Source: Cylindrodendrum hubeiense
Taxonomy: Eukaryota > Ascomycota > Sordariomycetes > Hypocreales > Nectriaceae
NCBI GenBank assembly: GCA_014621425.1
Contig: JAANBB010000078.1
Span: 1-64,000, forward strand
Length of the DNA stretch: 64,000 nucleotides
Direction of reading: 5' to 3'
Shown here: in pieces, positions 42,731 through 52,763 of the stretch
Position numbering within the stretch: the first letter of the stretch is position 1
Layout of the letters: the number at the start of each line of letters is the position of its first letter
The notes under the pieces: model-generated
What the model was told of the DNA's origin: nothing
The model's database searches: none
What the model saw: the letters and a program-made list of their open reading frames with translations, nothing else
Made by a program: the position numbers and the translations under genes

Positions 42731-43479
42731 CGTCAAGATTGGATACCCTTCTACTAGTAGCCAAGGATCTTCTAGGAGATTGTATATATACTTGCGGTAT
42801 GCCGAAGACTTAAACTCGGGTTATTTTGAAGGGTATGAAGAGCAAGAAGCATTCTAGCTTTATAATTAGACTGTGATATACTAGGTGGTTGGGAATTAAT
42901 TGATTAAATGGTGATGATGAAAGTTGAGGGATTTTTGAGATACTTACTTGTCTGAGACACTTGCTTATCAAGTACGTTACCCATAATCGCTATATGTCTC
43001 ACCTTATTATCCACATGTCGCAGACACGTTTTCCTATCTCCACATGTCTGTTCAAACGTGGAGTGATTTAGACGTCATTTGAACCTAATGATTTGATTGA
43101 GGAGGCAGTAGTGCGCAAGATGCGTGTATGCTTATCTTAGGCGTATGGATTGTTAACGGCAAGAATATGACCACTTTAATCTTGAACCTGGTTATCTCCT
43201 GCGCGTCGGAGTGTTGATTGTTATCTTGGCTGAGCGCAGAAATTGATCCATGAGCAGTGCGATAAGGAGGCGGTCAAGAACGGCATAATCTGCTCAAGGA
43301 GCTTGCCCCACGTGTGTTGCGTGATTGGGTGGCTGTAGAGAATCCTCCCTAGCCTCGCGCCTCGCGCCTCGCGCCTCGCGTTTCCCGGTCTATCAGCCAT
43401 CACATTTTCCAAAGCGATCTTGTTGTTATCGCAATCAAGGTGTATACTTTCTCAAAATACCACCAAACTACATCCTAAC
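42731..43479. other. intergenic at right edge of AT-rich island
   Basis: Returns to normal base composition. Contains a 7-bp repeat array (listed separately) and the short leader of the DUF4267 gene. No gene seen. Confidence 0.5.
43353..43380 (+). repeat. CCTCGCG x4 tandem repeat
   Basis: Four perfect 7-bp units in tandem, about 100 bp upstream of the DUF4267 ATG. Confidence 0.9.
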
Positions 43480-43899
43480 ATGACGACTTTCTCACCTATT
43501 CCCGCTTACGTCCTGGGCGCAGCCTGCTTCGGCCGCGGCGTGATGGCAGTCTTCTCACCACGAGAGGAATACAGTCATGTCGGCCTACCGCTCGAATCCC
43601 ATGCTGCTGCCTCTCTTCCGGAAGCTGTTGACGGTGAATCCATTAGTGGCTCCACGTCGCCGCTCATGTACTTCAAGGGTATCCGTGAGGTTTCCTACGG
43701 CCTGACAATGATGGCGCTGCAGAGGCAGGGCCATGAGGATGCCCTCTCCACAGTCGCGGCCATCTTGACGCTTGTGAGGTTTGGCGACGGGCTAGTCGTC
43801 TGGCTGTATGGGGGAGAGAAACTGAGGTTCAGGGCTTGGGGCCATTGGATCACGGCTGCTGGATTTTTTGGATGGGCGACTTGGAGATGGAGATACTAA
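43480..43899 (+). CDS. DUF4267 small membrane protein
   Basis: Single-exon gene for a 139-residue membrane protein. It has the pattern of the DUF4267 family: PAYVLGAACFGRGVMAVFSP at the N-terminus, MYFKGIREVSYGLTMMALQRQG in the middle, then TVAAILTLVRFGDGLVVWLYGG and GHWITAAGFFGWATWRWRY at the end. Four hydrophobic segments are visible (residues about 5-22, 65-82, 88-108, 120-135). Family members are common near fungal metabolic clusters but have no known activity. The ATG follows CATCCTAAC and lies 20 bp after an upstream out-of-frame region. It is the first intact gene right of the RIP island and about 3.4 kb from the polyketide locus, so any link to that cluster is uncertain. Confidence 0.8.
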   Translation: MTTFSPIPAYVLGAACFGRGVMAVFSPREEYSHVGLPLESHAAASLPEAVDGESISGSTSPLMYFKGIREVSYGLTMMALQRQGHEDALSTVAAILTLVRFGDGLVVWLYGGEKLRFRAWGHWITAAGFFGWATWRWRY

Positions 43900-45950
43900 G
43901 TCAACTTGGACGGTTAAATAATTGAAGGAGTAGAAGTGAATGTACTTGACAGTCAATGTTGCAAGTATACCCAATTATGCGATGTTTTGTGCCAGCGAAA
44001 CGAATTGGTCACGATCATATAGGTGATGAATCCCTACGCCCGGTGTTTAAAGCCGTTGGTTTCCGGTTGACACTGGGCAGATAGTCGATCAATCACCAGC
44101 CTTATTGAACCTAGCCTTGTATGAGGAAATTCCATAGCCCTGAAACTTGTCAACGAAGAAAATGGTTGACCTTACTCTCCAAAATCAAATACAGCCCATT
44201 CATGACGCTTTGGCTAACACCCTCACATTTCAGAAATCTTATGCGTCAGTAAAACTACGAGGTTAAATTCTAACATAATAGCATCAAACGGCTCCAGCGC
44301 ATATAAGCTATCTAAGGATGACTTAATCCCTGCAAAGTACGGAGACCCGGCGGTGGTAAATCATCGGTATAGGGTACGTTGACTGGCGGCCTCAAACTAC
44401 CATGAGAATCGCTCAAGATCCAGACGAAGGTCACAGAACACTGTGCCCCAAGTCTAGAATGGCTGACGATAATATTTCCCAATTAAAAGTTTGGAAACTA
44501 CCTGTTTAGCTCAAATCATGGCATCCAGTGAAAGGCCAAGCTAGCTAGTCACCAAACTCATAACCAAAAATGGGCAGTTGAGCATGCCTCATAAGATAAC
44601 AAAAGCGACTTCAGACTCGTCGATAGGGTGAATCATTGGTGTCTGGTTTAAATCAACTGAGAATTTTCAAAAACGCCAATGACTGCAGAGACTTTCCCAC
44701 AACGCTGAAGCCGAGTGCTGAATTAAAGGGAGGTTGAAGGATCAACACTTATAACTCTACGACATTGAGAACGCAACAGCACTTGAGCGAACTGTTCAAA
44801 CACGGCTCGGCAGTTGATTACAGAGATCATAATTTATATATGAGATGCGAAGAATAATAAACTAATCTCTATTCTATCTAACTTGTACTTGCACTGGCTG
44901 TAATGATTGGGAACCGTGGTGGCATCCTGGCTTATTTTTACGTTCAGTGATGCGCGTTTTAACCCGTTGCAAGAAACGTCGGCGTGTATAGGTGACATTT
45001 AGTGTAGTGACTGGCAATTCATCTGGCCTTTTGCTGGACATCTCGACCATTATGTGGCAAACGGAGTTTTCAGGTGCATCCGTGAGAAAGCGTTCTTGAG
45101 GAGTACGGCGTCGAGGCCAGACAACCTTCAAAGAGCATACATGTGGATACAAAGCGTAACTGGACTAAGGTTTGAGTGGTGCATGGCAAACGAGGATTAA
45201 GCATAGAATAAACAAATAAGGGATCGGCGGCCAATGAGAGGGTTTCAAAATGCCAACTACACGTCTTTCCATCAACTACGTTCACCACTTCTCAATGGAA
45301 AAAGCAGCGCGCACTCCATTCAATTCAATGGTAGCAGGAACTTCTTCTGGAGTCTCAGCTGTTGCGAATTAGCGACTGCATACTTCCGCTTGACCACGGC
45401 AAATTCGCCTTGAGGTCCAGAACAGTGGCGTTGTCCACCACCCAAACAACAGGCAAAGTGCAATGCAAGTCCAGCCAGTAGCAACTGTGTTGATAACGTC
45501 TTGGCTGACGAGAGCACTTATGCACGCGAAGGTGATGCAAACGAAGTTCCTGATAACGACGTCTCTTGAGAACTCTTTTTCAGTGAACTTTGTCGATATC
45601 GTCGCGCGCGCGCTCTCACACCGAGGCCAATCGGCACCAAAGAACAATCTCACGATGCGCGCGCGATACACGGCAGATGCTTGCCGACGGATGACCGATG
45701 CCAGGTCAGGGCCGGTAACTGAGTGGGTACAGCGCAGGCCGGGCGACATCCGGCGAGCCAGTCAAAGGCGACCTTTGATGACCGGCGCGATTCCGCGAGA
45801 TTTTGATCGTCGGATGATATGACCTGGCCGATCCGGGGCCCCACCGCGTCTGACTACCGTTTCCATTCCCCCGCAAGCTGCATTAGCCCAGCTCCAGCAA
45901 GCCACTGTTCGTACTCGATCCGTGGTGTGAAGAGGGCGGGGTGGTGTTTT

Positions 45951-45993
45951 GGGCCCAGCAACGGGCCCAACAACGGGCCAAACAACGGACCAG
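45951..45993 (+). repeat. 12-bp tandem repeat, ~3.5 copies
   Basis: Units of the type GGGCCCAACAAC: GGGCCCAGCAAC, GGGCCCAACAAC, GGGCCAAACAAC, then a partial GGACC. Confidence 0.85.
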
Positions 45994-46879
45994 CGTGGGC
46001 AGCGGCAGAGTCCGATACGAGAATATGCCTCGCATGCGCCGGATGGCTGATGCCAGAGGCACCGGGCGGTGATTATCATGCCACTATGTATGTCTCTGAG
46101 TGTTCGCGATACGAGGCTGCGCAGCTTGCAAAGAACCTCGCAGCGCCATCGTGAGATCTGTCGTTGCATTTGCCATCTTCATCAAGCGCGAGCTGAGATA
46201 CGAGCATCCCACGTATGAACTGACAATCGTCATAGATTTGTCACCGTTTTCTAACCGAGGTGATCTATCTGGATCTGGACCGTTGAAGCTGCGCAGGCAA
46301 GCCCAGCCGGCACTTTTAACTGACGAGAACACACTGCCAACAGCTGTGGCTCGTCTCACACCAACGTAGTTTCAGCTGGTCTTGTCGTCGACGTCAATGA
46401 AAATGAAGCCGGATCAGGCACGCGCCTAAGCCTCGAGCTCCGTAGGCAGCTGCGCCCGGAATCAACCCCGTCACTGTCGATGGCATCGATCCGGTTCGAC
46501 AGCCCTGCCAGCTTCCTCGCCCTGCCAGCTCACCAGCTCGCTAGCTCACCAGCTCCGTCAGCTCCATGTTCCTGCGTACAACCCAACGCGCATGGAAATT
46601 CCACTGCCCTGCCGTCAGCTGCAGCCGTAGCCTCCCACTCGCCGCGCGGGAGGCCGAGTATCCGCCCAGCGGGCTGCCTCAGTGGTTCTGCCACTTACGA
46701 CGCCAGACAGTGGAGCGCTACGGCTTGGCCTGCGCCCGCGAGAGCGATAGTCCGCGAGGCCCGCGGCCGTTGATGACTTTAGCTCACTTTCCCTAGTTCA
46801 CTCTCCACAACCTTGATAGCAGCTCGCGACGCTGGATGTGAACAATGCCATCCAGAGGGGGTCGTTGTAACGGGGCAAT

Positions 46880-46924
46880 CGTGACTGGGGTAGTCGTAAC
46901 TGGGGCAATCGTAACTGGGGTTTA
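46880..46924 (+). repeat. 15-bp tandem repeat, 3 copies
   Basis: Three imperfect 15-bp units of the type CGTAACTGGGGCAAT, preceded by a more diverged copy at about 46863. Confidence 0.85.
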
Positions 46925-47345
46925 ACTAGCGTGTCTCGTCTTTTGTTATATCGCATTGGCCAAGTTTAAATCCCAAGTACGGCTTGTTAATAGCGCAAGC
47001 GATATCAAGGTTTCCTCACAGTGAAAGAGAGTGGGTGATATTTATAATCTCTATTCCTAGTAGTTCTATTCGCATCCGTTCTATTCCCAGGAGCTGCCGT
47101 TACGTCATTCTCCCAACATTTGCTGTTCAACACGTTATCCAATCTCACCCGCATCGCTGACATACCAGGGCGGACATATCGGATTTATTTACTCTGACGA
47201 GAGCCGTCCCGAGTTCAAACGGAGGTTGCTCCGCTTTTTTCGGTCGTGACAGTACCGTTCGGCCGTTGCCTTTTCCGCTCCCAAAGTAGACTTGTCTCTC
47301 GAGTCCGCCGTCCCTTTCCTCACTATTCCAAATTGAGATGGCCGT

Positions 47346-48304
47346 TCAAGCCCAGATGCCACTACCCTTGCGTTCTTTGCGTTCCTCTGTGGGGCTCTGG
47401 ATTTGACTCATGACCTGCTTGATCATGTCTGCAATCTTGTCCGATACCTCGGTTGTCCGTGGGATATCATGGCCGCCCCCGTGGTCGTACTCCAATCTGT
47501 CGTCACAGAACTCGGCCAATTGAATACCCGCTGGCCACCTCGGGTCCTTGGAGCCGTATATGTGCACCGTAGGTATACTAATGCGGGCAGCTGTGGGGAA
47601 TCTGGTGAAATCAAGGCCGAAAACGTCGCTCAGCTCCGGCCTAGCCTTGGGATCGTGCATGAGATCGCCCTTGCCACTGTCCCAGAGGCCAACCCCACGC
47701 TTGATCAGCTTCACGTTTTTAGCCATGTCATTCAGCCGCCCCGCCGTTCCGTTCAGCAGCTGGCCAGTGCGCTGGTTGATCTCATGAGCGCGCAGCGGCA
47801 CCTCGAGGCCCATGTGTTCAAGCACGGGTAGCGGCACACCCCCACAGATGAAGATGGCGGCCCGGAACGGCAACGGCTCGTTGGACTTGTCTCCCTTGGC
47901 TGGCACAGTGGCTGCGTCGACCGCGCGGTACAGCGCCATGCTCGCCGCCAGCGAACATCCTTGTGAGAAACAGCAGACGGCGTCGTAGCCTCCCTGCTCA
48001 CGCGCGTAGTCGGCCACCCATGAGTGCGACGCGCGGATTGCTTGCGAGGTTGGCTGCGGCCACCATGTGTACGTGTCAGACTTGTAGATGGCGTTGATGC
48101 CCGGAGCGCCGCGGCTGGGAAACGGCGCGTCAACAAAGTCGAAGACGAAACTGCTGTCAAGCTTGGCACGAAAGGCGGCTGAATTGACGTGTTAGCACGT
48201 TGCACTCTCACTGATGCGTCTCAACATTCGCAACACTTACCGGTCTGGGATTTGAAGATGGCCGCGCTGGTGCCGTGGCCGTGAAGGCACAATATCTTGG
48301 GCAT
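47346..48304 (-). CDS. FSH-family serine hydrolase
   Basis: Predicted 298-residue cytosolic alpha/beta hydrolase of the FSH1 family. Exon 1 is 48304-48241 and exon 2 is 48178-47346; the 62-nt intron (GTAAGT...GCTAAC...TTCAG) falls in phase 1. It starts MPKILCLHGHGTSAAIFKSQT, the classic oxyanion-hole opening. The triad is Ser in CFSQGCS, Asp in YGSKDPRWP and His in GGGHDIPR. Trans-acting FSH enzymes (LovG-type) release or edit polyketides in several fungal clusters. Here it is the neighbour of an AflR-like factor and a polyketide synthase that has a reductase but no thioesterase, so a role in hydrolysis or editing is plausible. It may equally be a general esterase. Confidence 0.88.
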
Positions 48305-49165
48305 GATGAAATCTACCAATAAGCACAGGTAAAAGATGTGTTCGGCTTGGCAGAGGAAATTTTGTAGCTGCGACGCTCAAATGTACGTTTCTTATAACCT
48401 GCGAGTGTTAAAGGTCCTACTACGTTCCGCGCAAGATCAGACCTGTCGCAAAATTAGTAACGAGTTTAAGGCTGAATTGACAATGACGCCGCGGGTCTTT
48501 TGTAAGTAATTTGTTTTGAAATCAACTTTTGCTGTTCCCATACCATTCGGCTACCGAAGTTCGGGCCCAACCTGATTCCTTCGGGAGTAAGAGGCCATGC
48601 CCGTATCTGTGGGAGAGATACATGATGCCGTCTATCCACTCTCCATGTAAGCCGGCGACCTCGGGCCTAAGGAATTACTCAGATTCGGTCGGAGGCCGAG
48701 ACGTACGTTCTGGCTCAGCCCCGGAGAAATAATACCAGTGTACATCGCGCGCGCCGGGCTGTACGCCCCCAGTAATATGCATTGGAGTTTCAGTTATAGG
48801 TAAGCAGAGAATACCGATCGAATACCCCGCACGTATTCCACGGGTCACAGGACCTTCGGGCTTCATAGCTGTTCGCTGCTAGCACTAATACAACCAAGGC
48901 ATTACCGGACATGTCCAGAATGAGGTATAAGAGTGCTATCCTTCGCCAGACTGATTCCAAGAGACGAGTGCATGATTCTAGGAACGAAGAAGCAATACGA
49001 GACTATGTTTTAGGAATCCTCCGAACCAAAACATGTGTCGGTTGACGCCGATGGTGTGACGCAGTACTGAGAATACCGGGGCAGTGCATACGAGGCGGAG
49101 GTCAAGATGCAAGCCACAAACGGAGACACGCAAGGAAGGCATTTGCTCTATGCTCTATGCTTTAT
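48305..49165. other. intergenic
   Basis: Promoter of the FSH gene and 3' side of the AflR-like gene. A TCGGAGGCCGA inverted repeat lies near 48690. No gene seen. Confidence 0.5.
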
Positions 49166-50470
49166 TCATGTGTTGAGCTCCCTCAACTTTAACCTCATCA
49201 TATTGGCTATCCGTGAATGCTCGCCCCTTAGCCATGAGTGTAAGCTTTGGTACAGTCTATCAATGCTGCCGAAATTAGATTCGTCCGTCCGGCACTGCCC
49301 GCCGGCATTGAGAGAATTAAACTGGTCAATCAGGCGCCCGGCCCTGCCCATCTCCCCCGACAGCAGCTGTATCTTCAGCGCTGTCTGTATACGTAAGTCG
49401 TCGACGTTGAAGGTCCCAATGGCCATCTTGGCCGGCGCAACGGCAAGCCCTGTCGTGTATTGGGCGCCTGCATCTGCGCCTTTTGCGCCACCCATGCCGA
49501 GCGAGCAATCCGGTATTGCATGCCCCCATGACGCGTTTTGCGTATAGCCAGCCGCCTGTTGGTACCATAGCAAAACGCGGGAGATGATGGATGCATAGAG
49601 AAAAGCAAGGTGCGGCGATCGCGCACAGGAGCAGGTCAACAAAGACCCGAGCCGCTCGCTAGCGTCCGAATTGAGGCGCAACACATGGTCCAGGGGTACT
49701 TGGTTGCCAACGCTGGCTGTCGCTGAGGCTGGTGTAATTCCTAATGACGGGATAGAGTGAATCTTGCTGGGCTCGGGAAAGGCCAGATTTCGCAGGATAT
49801 CGTACGCCTCCTGAGGGCAGTTGTGGCCGCTGATGCCCATAGGTGGCAGTAGAGATCTCCCGGAGTGCGAAGTCGAGTCGGATGGCGATTGATGGGCGGT
49901 GGGCTGCGTCGTCGAGGCCTCTGTCGATGGGCAACTCCCCCAGTCGGTCGGTTCTGGCGTGGGAATCGGTACAGATCGCGGGTTGGAAGATATGTGGTTG
50001 GTGTTGAAGTGTCCTGTGAATGCCCATTCACCGAAATTCAGAGCAGGTGAAGTCGGAAGAAACTGGCCGTTGAGATCATTAAACAAGCCGTCCAATGCGT
50101 CGAGGCCGATGCAGCTGGGATTCTCATCTACCGCATCCCAGGCTGGGATTACGTCAGTCATGGCCTCGAGGCGATCTCGAGTCTCAGCTATACCGTCGCT
50201 GCAACTGCTACTGTCGAGCTTGTGCACCTCTGTAGATCCGGCGCCGGCTCCGAGTTGCGCATCCGGGGTCCGTTTTATGCTTGATCGAAGTTTCACTCGC
50301 GGCGGCTTCCCCATCTTCCGTGAAACCCCATAGACGCATGTCCGGCCGTGAGAGACACAGCGTCCACACTCTGGCTGGCCTCGGTCGCATTTCACCTTGG
50401 CGGCGCCGCATTGATCGCAGCTGGTCCGCAGTTTCGGTTGCCCGGATCGCTTCGGCGGGTTCGATGCCAT
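49166..50470 (-). CDS. AflR-type Zn2Cys6 regulator of the polyketide locus
   Basis: Single-exon frame, 434 residues, matching the length and layout of AflR-like cluster activators. The N-terminal zinc cluster is C18-x2-C21-x6-C28-x6-C35-x2-C38-x6-C45 (TSCDQCGAAKVKCDR...CGRCVSHGRTC), followed by the basic linker SRKMGKPPRVKLRSS. The middle is Ser/Pro/Thr-rich. The C-terminal AflR-like region includes LLTCSCARSPHLAFLYASIISRVLLWYQQAAG, then IGTFNVDDLRIQTALKIQLLSGEMGRAGRLIDQF. It is divergent from the polyketide synthase gene over 2.3 kb and is the likely activator of the locus. A TATA-like run lies at 50544-50551. I found no exact TCG-N5-CGA AflR site in the shared promoter. Confidence 0.9.
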   Translation of the reverse strand: MASNPPKRSGQPKLRTSCDQCGAAKVKCDRGQPECGRCVSHGRTCVYGVSRKMGKPPRVKLRSSIKRTPDAQLGAGAGSTEVHKLDSSSCSDGIAETRDRLEAMTDVIPAWDAVDENPSCIGLDALDGLFNDLNGQFLPTSPALNFGEWAFTGHFNTNHISSNPRSVPIPTPEPTDWGSCPSTEASTTQPTAHQSPSDSTSHSGRSLLPPMGISGHNCPQEAYDILRNLAFPEPSKIHSIPSLGITPASATASVGNQVPLDHVLRLNSDASERLGSLLTCSCARSPHLAFLYASIISRVLLWYQQAAGYTQNASWGHAIPDCSLGMGGAKGADAGAQYTTGLAVAPAKMAIGTFNVDDLRIQTALKIQLLSGEMGRAGRLIDQFNSLNAGGQCRTDESNFGSIDRLYQSLHSWLRGEHSRIANMMRLKLRELNT

Positions 50471-51804
50471 GGCGAAGGTCTGGCAGGCGGCGTCGATACG
50501 GGTCGCTACGGATGACGCAAGCTTCCCGGAGCGTCCCTATTCAATATATATCCTCTGCCTGATACCACTATTCAGGTGCTTCTGCACAGCATAACGTCAG
50601 ATGTCATGATCGACCGCGCGGGCCAATCCCATGTGCCGCTGACTCTGACGTACCATTAGGCCAGTGCCGCTTACTCCGGTTTCCATAGGCCTACACCTTA
50701 ATCCCACTCTTTTACGTGGTTGCTTGTCTAGTGCTTGCCTAGTGCGCAGCCACGAGGGGAATTGTTGGTCGCCCTCCTTCAGGCGGCCGCCGACCAACAT
50801 CTCACCTGCGGTACGCATGCACTTGCAACACCACACCAGCGCCACCAACATCACCAACATCACAGCCTTCCCCGTTCCCTTCGCCCATCAGCTGTCTTAA
50901 ACTTTAAAGGAGATTACGCACATGGGGCTGCTCCACCGGCCAGGAAACGGGTTCGCCGCGTCTCCGCTCGCAAAAGGAACCATGATGGGGTTAATATATA
51001 TCCCGTGTGACAGCCTGTGTCCGTTACGTAGCATTCCGTCTCGGCGCAGAGCCGCAGATTAACTCGGCCGGGACCGTCTGCATGAACAGAGCAGCGCTCC
51101 GCGAGGCCCCTCCGTGAGGCCCTCCCGTCTATTATACAGGCGCCCGCGCCCACCGTTCCCACTCGCCCTGGTCCCTGTCGCCCACCGCGTCGAGCTGCGC
51201 GAGGCTGACAGCTAGCACCGATTGGCGTGTCGCAGCTCAGACCGTCAGAGTCGCTTTTTACGATTGAATACGAAATACCCCCGGTCGAGGTGGGCATGGC
51301 TTATGCACCTGGGACGGGCCGCCCAAATGGCGTGCGGTAGCTGCGAAGTGGATAGGACGCTGGGGGTTGCAACCAAGGCAGAGCAAGATAAGCTCATGGT
51401 GCGGTGTTTACTGTTTGGAGCGTCCCCTTGGCAGTGCCAGGGCAGTCTGACGTGGCTGTACTCTCCACGACGTATTTTGGTACAAGTTGCGAGGAGGGAA
51501 TCGTCCAAAGCCTCAGATCGCGGTGGTGGAGACACTGAGGCCGTGGTCAGCGTTGCATTTCGCCGAGTCGTCGACACTATCACCCAGGCATGCGGACTTG
51601 GGTTAAAAGAGACTCTCAATCTGAATAATCATTATATGAAACACCGCTTAGACGCTCTGCCTAGTCCCGCCCCGAGGTTCCCTAGTTCCCTAATTTTAGA
51701 CTCTTGATCGATCCCCCAGAACGGGACCTCGTTTACTCCGTTCTCGAGCTCGGACTCGACGCTTGATGGGTGGAATCATCCCGAGCCCCACTCAATGAGG
51801 GCAT

Positions 51805-51874
51805 TGCCGATCTCCATGTGTGTGGGCCCTGCCGAACATGCCGAGAACAAAACCCCGGGAGGCGAGGCTCGGCA
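51805..51874. promoter_or_regulatory. cluster of TGCCGA/TCGGCA hexamers
   Basis: TGCCGA at 51805, 51830 and 51839, and its complement TCGGCA at 51869: four in 70 bp. Candidate regulator sites, no known factor. Confidence 0.3.
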
Positions 51875-51943
51875 ATTCAGGTTAGCGGATGGCTCGGATA
51901 TCTTGGGTGGCAGTGAACGGAGTAGCAGTGCCGGGAATATCAC

Positions 51944-51970
51944 GATCAGACTGATCAGACTGATCAGACT
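51944..51970 (+). repeat. 9-bp direct repeat GATCAGACT x3
   Basis: Three perfect tandem copies in the PKS/regulator intergenic region, about 800 bp upstream of the PKS ATG. Confidence 0.9.
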
Positions 51971-52312
51971 CTAGCTAAATTTAGCCTAGATCCACGAGAC
52001 TGCAGTCAGCCTGCTCACGTTGCATGGCTGGCTCTCCTCGTTCAGGCAGTCTACCCTATACCTCCCTATACCTGTGCGTCCCCAATGATAAGCGATTAGG
52101 AATGTACACCTGTTATTAATAAAATAAGATAACTCATGTTTAGAAATAGCTTGTCCCTCACCAGTGTCTATTGGAGAGCAGATTCTCTGCCCGACTCTTA
52201 TAGGCATAATGTTGTCCCGGTCGGGCGCTCTCAGCTGACTTCTGATTACACATGGCAAAAGTTCCCGCAGCCCGAAACCCGAACATGTCCCCGAAGCCAG
52301 CCAACAAACCCC

Positions 52313-52389
52313 GAGTAGGATCCCCGACAATGAGATAACGCACAGTGAGCACGCGAGTAAGATTCCCGATAAAGAGATAGACACCGTGA
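52313..52389 (+). repeat. imperfect ~36-bp direct repeat
   Basis: Copy 1 52313-52348 and copy 2 52355-52389 share GAGTA(G/A)GAT, CCCGA, GAGATA and a CA-GTGA end. A partial third copy begins at 52594. All lie within 460 bp upstream of the PKS ATG. Confidence 0.65.
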
Positions 52390-52763
52390 CAAGGTCAGAG
52401 TGCCTGCAGGCAGCACTGTCGGTTTGGTAACAAGACCCCAGGTTACTTGGACGTCGTATTTGTTGATAACTGTACTAGGGTAAGCGTGGCAAACGCAATC
52501 TTCCTCGTACTTGGGACAGGCATTCTCCATGGTGCTGACATTTCGGGTGTCCAGAGGGGTGCACGGGTTTCCCGATCCGATGTCACCGAACCCGAGTAAG
52601 ATAATCAAAGAGTTGTCGATTCAGCTCGAGTTGAGAGAGATCGTGCCATATGTAAACACGAAACCCATAAATATCTATCACCGCTTGCCCAAGGTTCAGC
52701 TTGAATCAGCAACCCAGGACCTCCCTCCAGTTAACAACTTTTCAAAAAATCAAAAAAGCCATT

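Larger units (their letters stand above)
43900..47345. other. gene-poor stretch, 3.4 kb
   Basis: No supportable gene on either strand. The first part (43900-45100) is mid-AT. 45600-46800 is GC-richer with simple repeats listed separately. Short frames up to 135 codons lack motifs and overlap one another. Could be decayed coding DNA or long regulatory sequence. Confidence 0.5.
50471..52763. other. bidirectional promoter region, AflR-like gene and PKS
   Basis: 2.3 kb with no supported gene; a 161-codon frame at 51222-51707 has no recognisable domain. Holds a TATA-like run at 50544-50551 for the regulator and ATAAATAT at 52667-52674 for the synthase, plus repeats listed separately. Confidence 0.55.

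Noticed and set aside
51222..51707. 161-codon plus frame between AflR-like gene and PKS
   Set aside because: No recognisable domain; sits in a bidirectional promoter and overlaps a similar-length minus frame.
37521..52590. 17-bp near-match GATCCGATGTCACC(A/G)AA in the dehydrogenase promoter (37521) and PKS promoter (52574)
   Set aside because: A 17-mer with one mismatch is expected by chance a few times in 64 kb, and the PKS copy lacks the full CGGATCCG palindrome.
50471..52763. Search for TCG-N5-CGA AflR sites
   Set aside because: Only spacings of 4, 7, 8 or more were found (for example TCGGACTCGA near 51750), so no canonical site is claimed.
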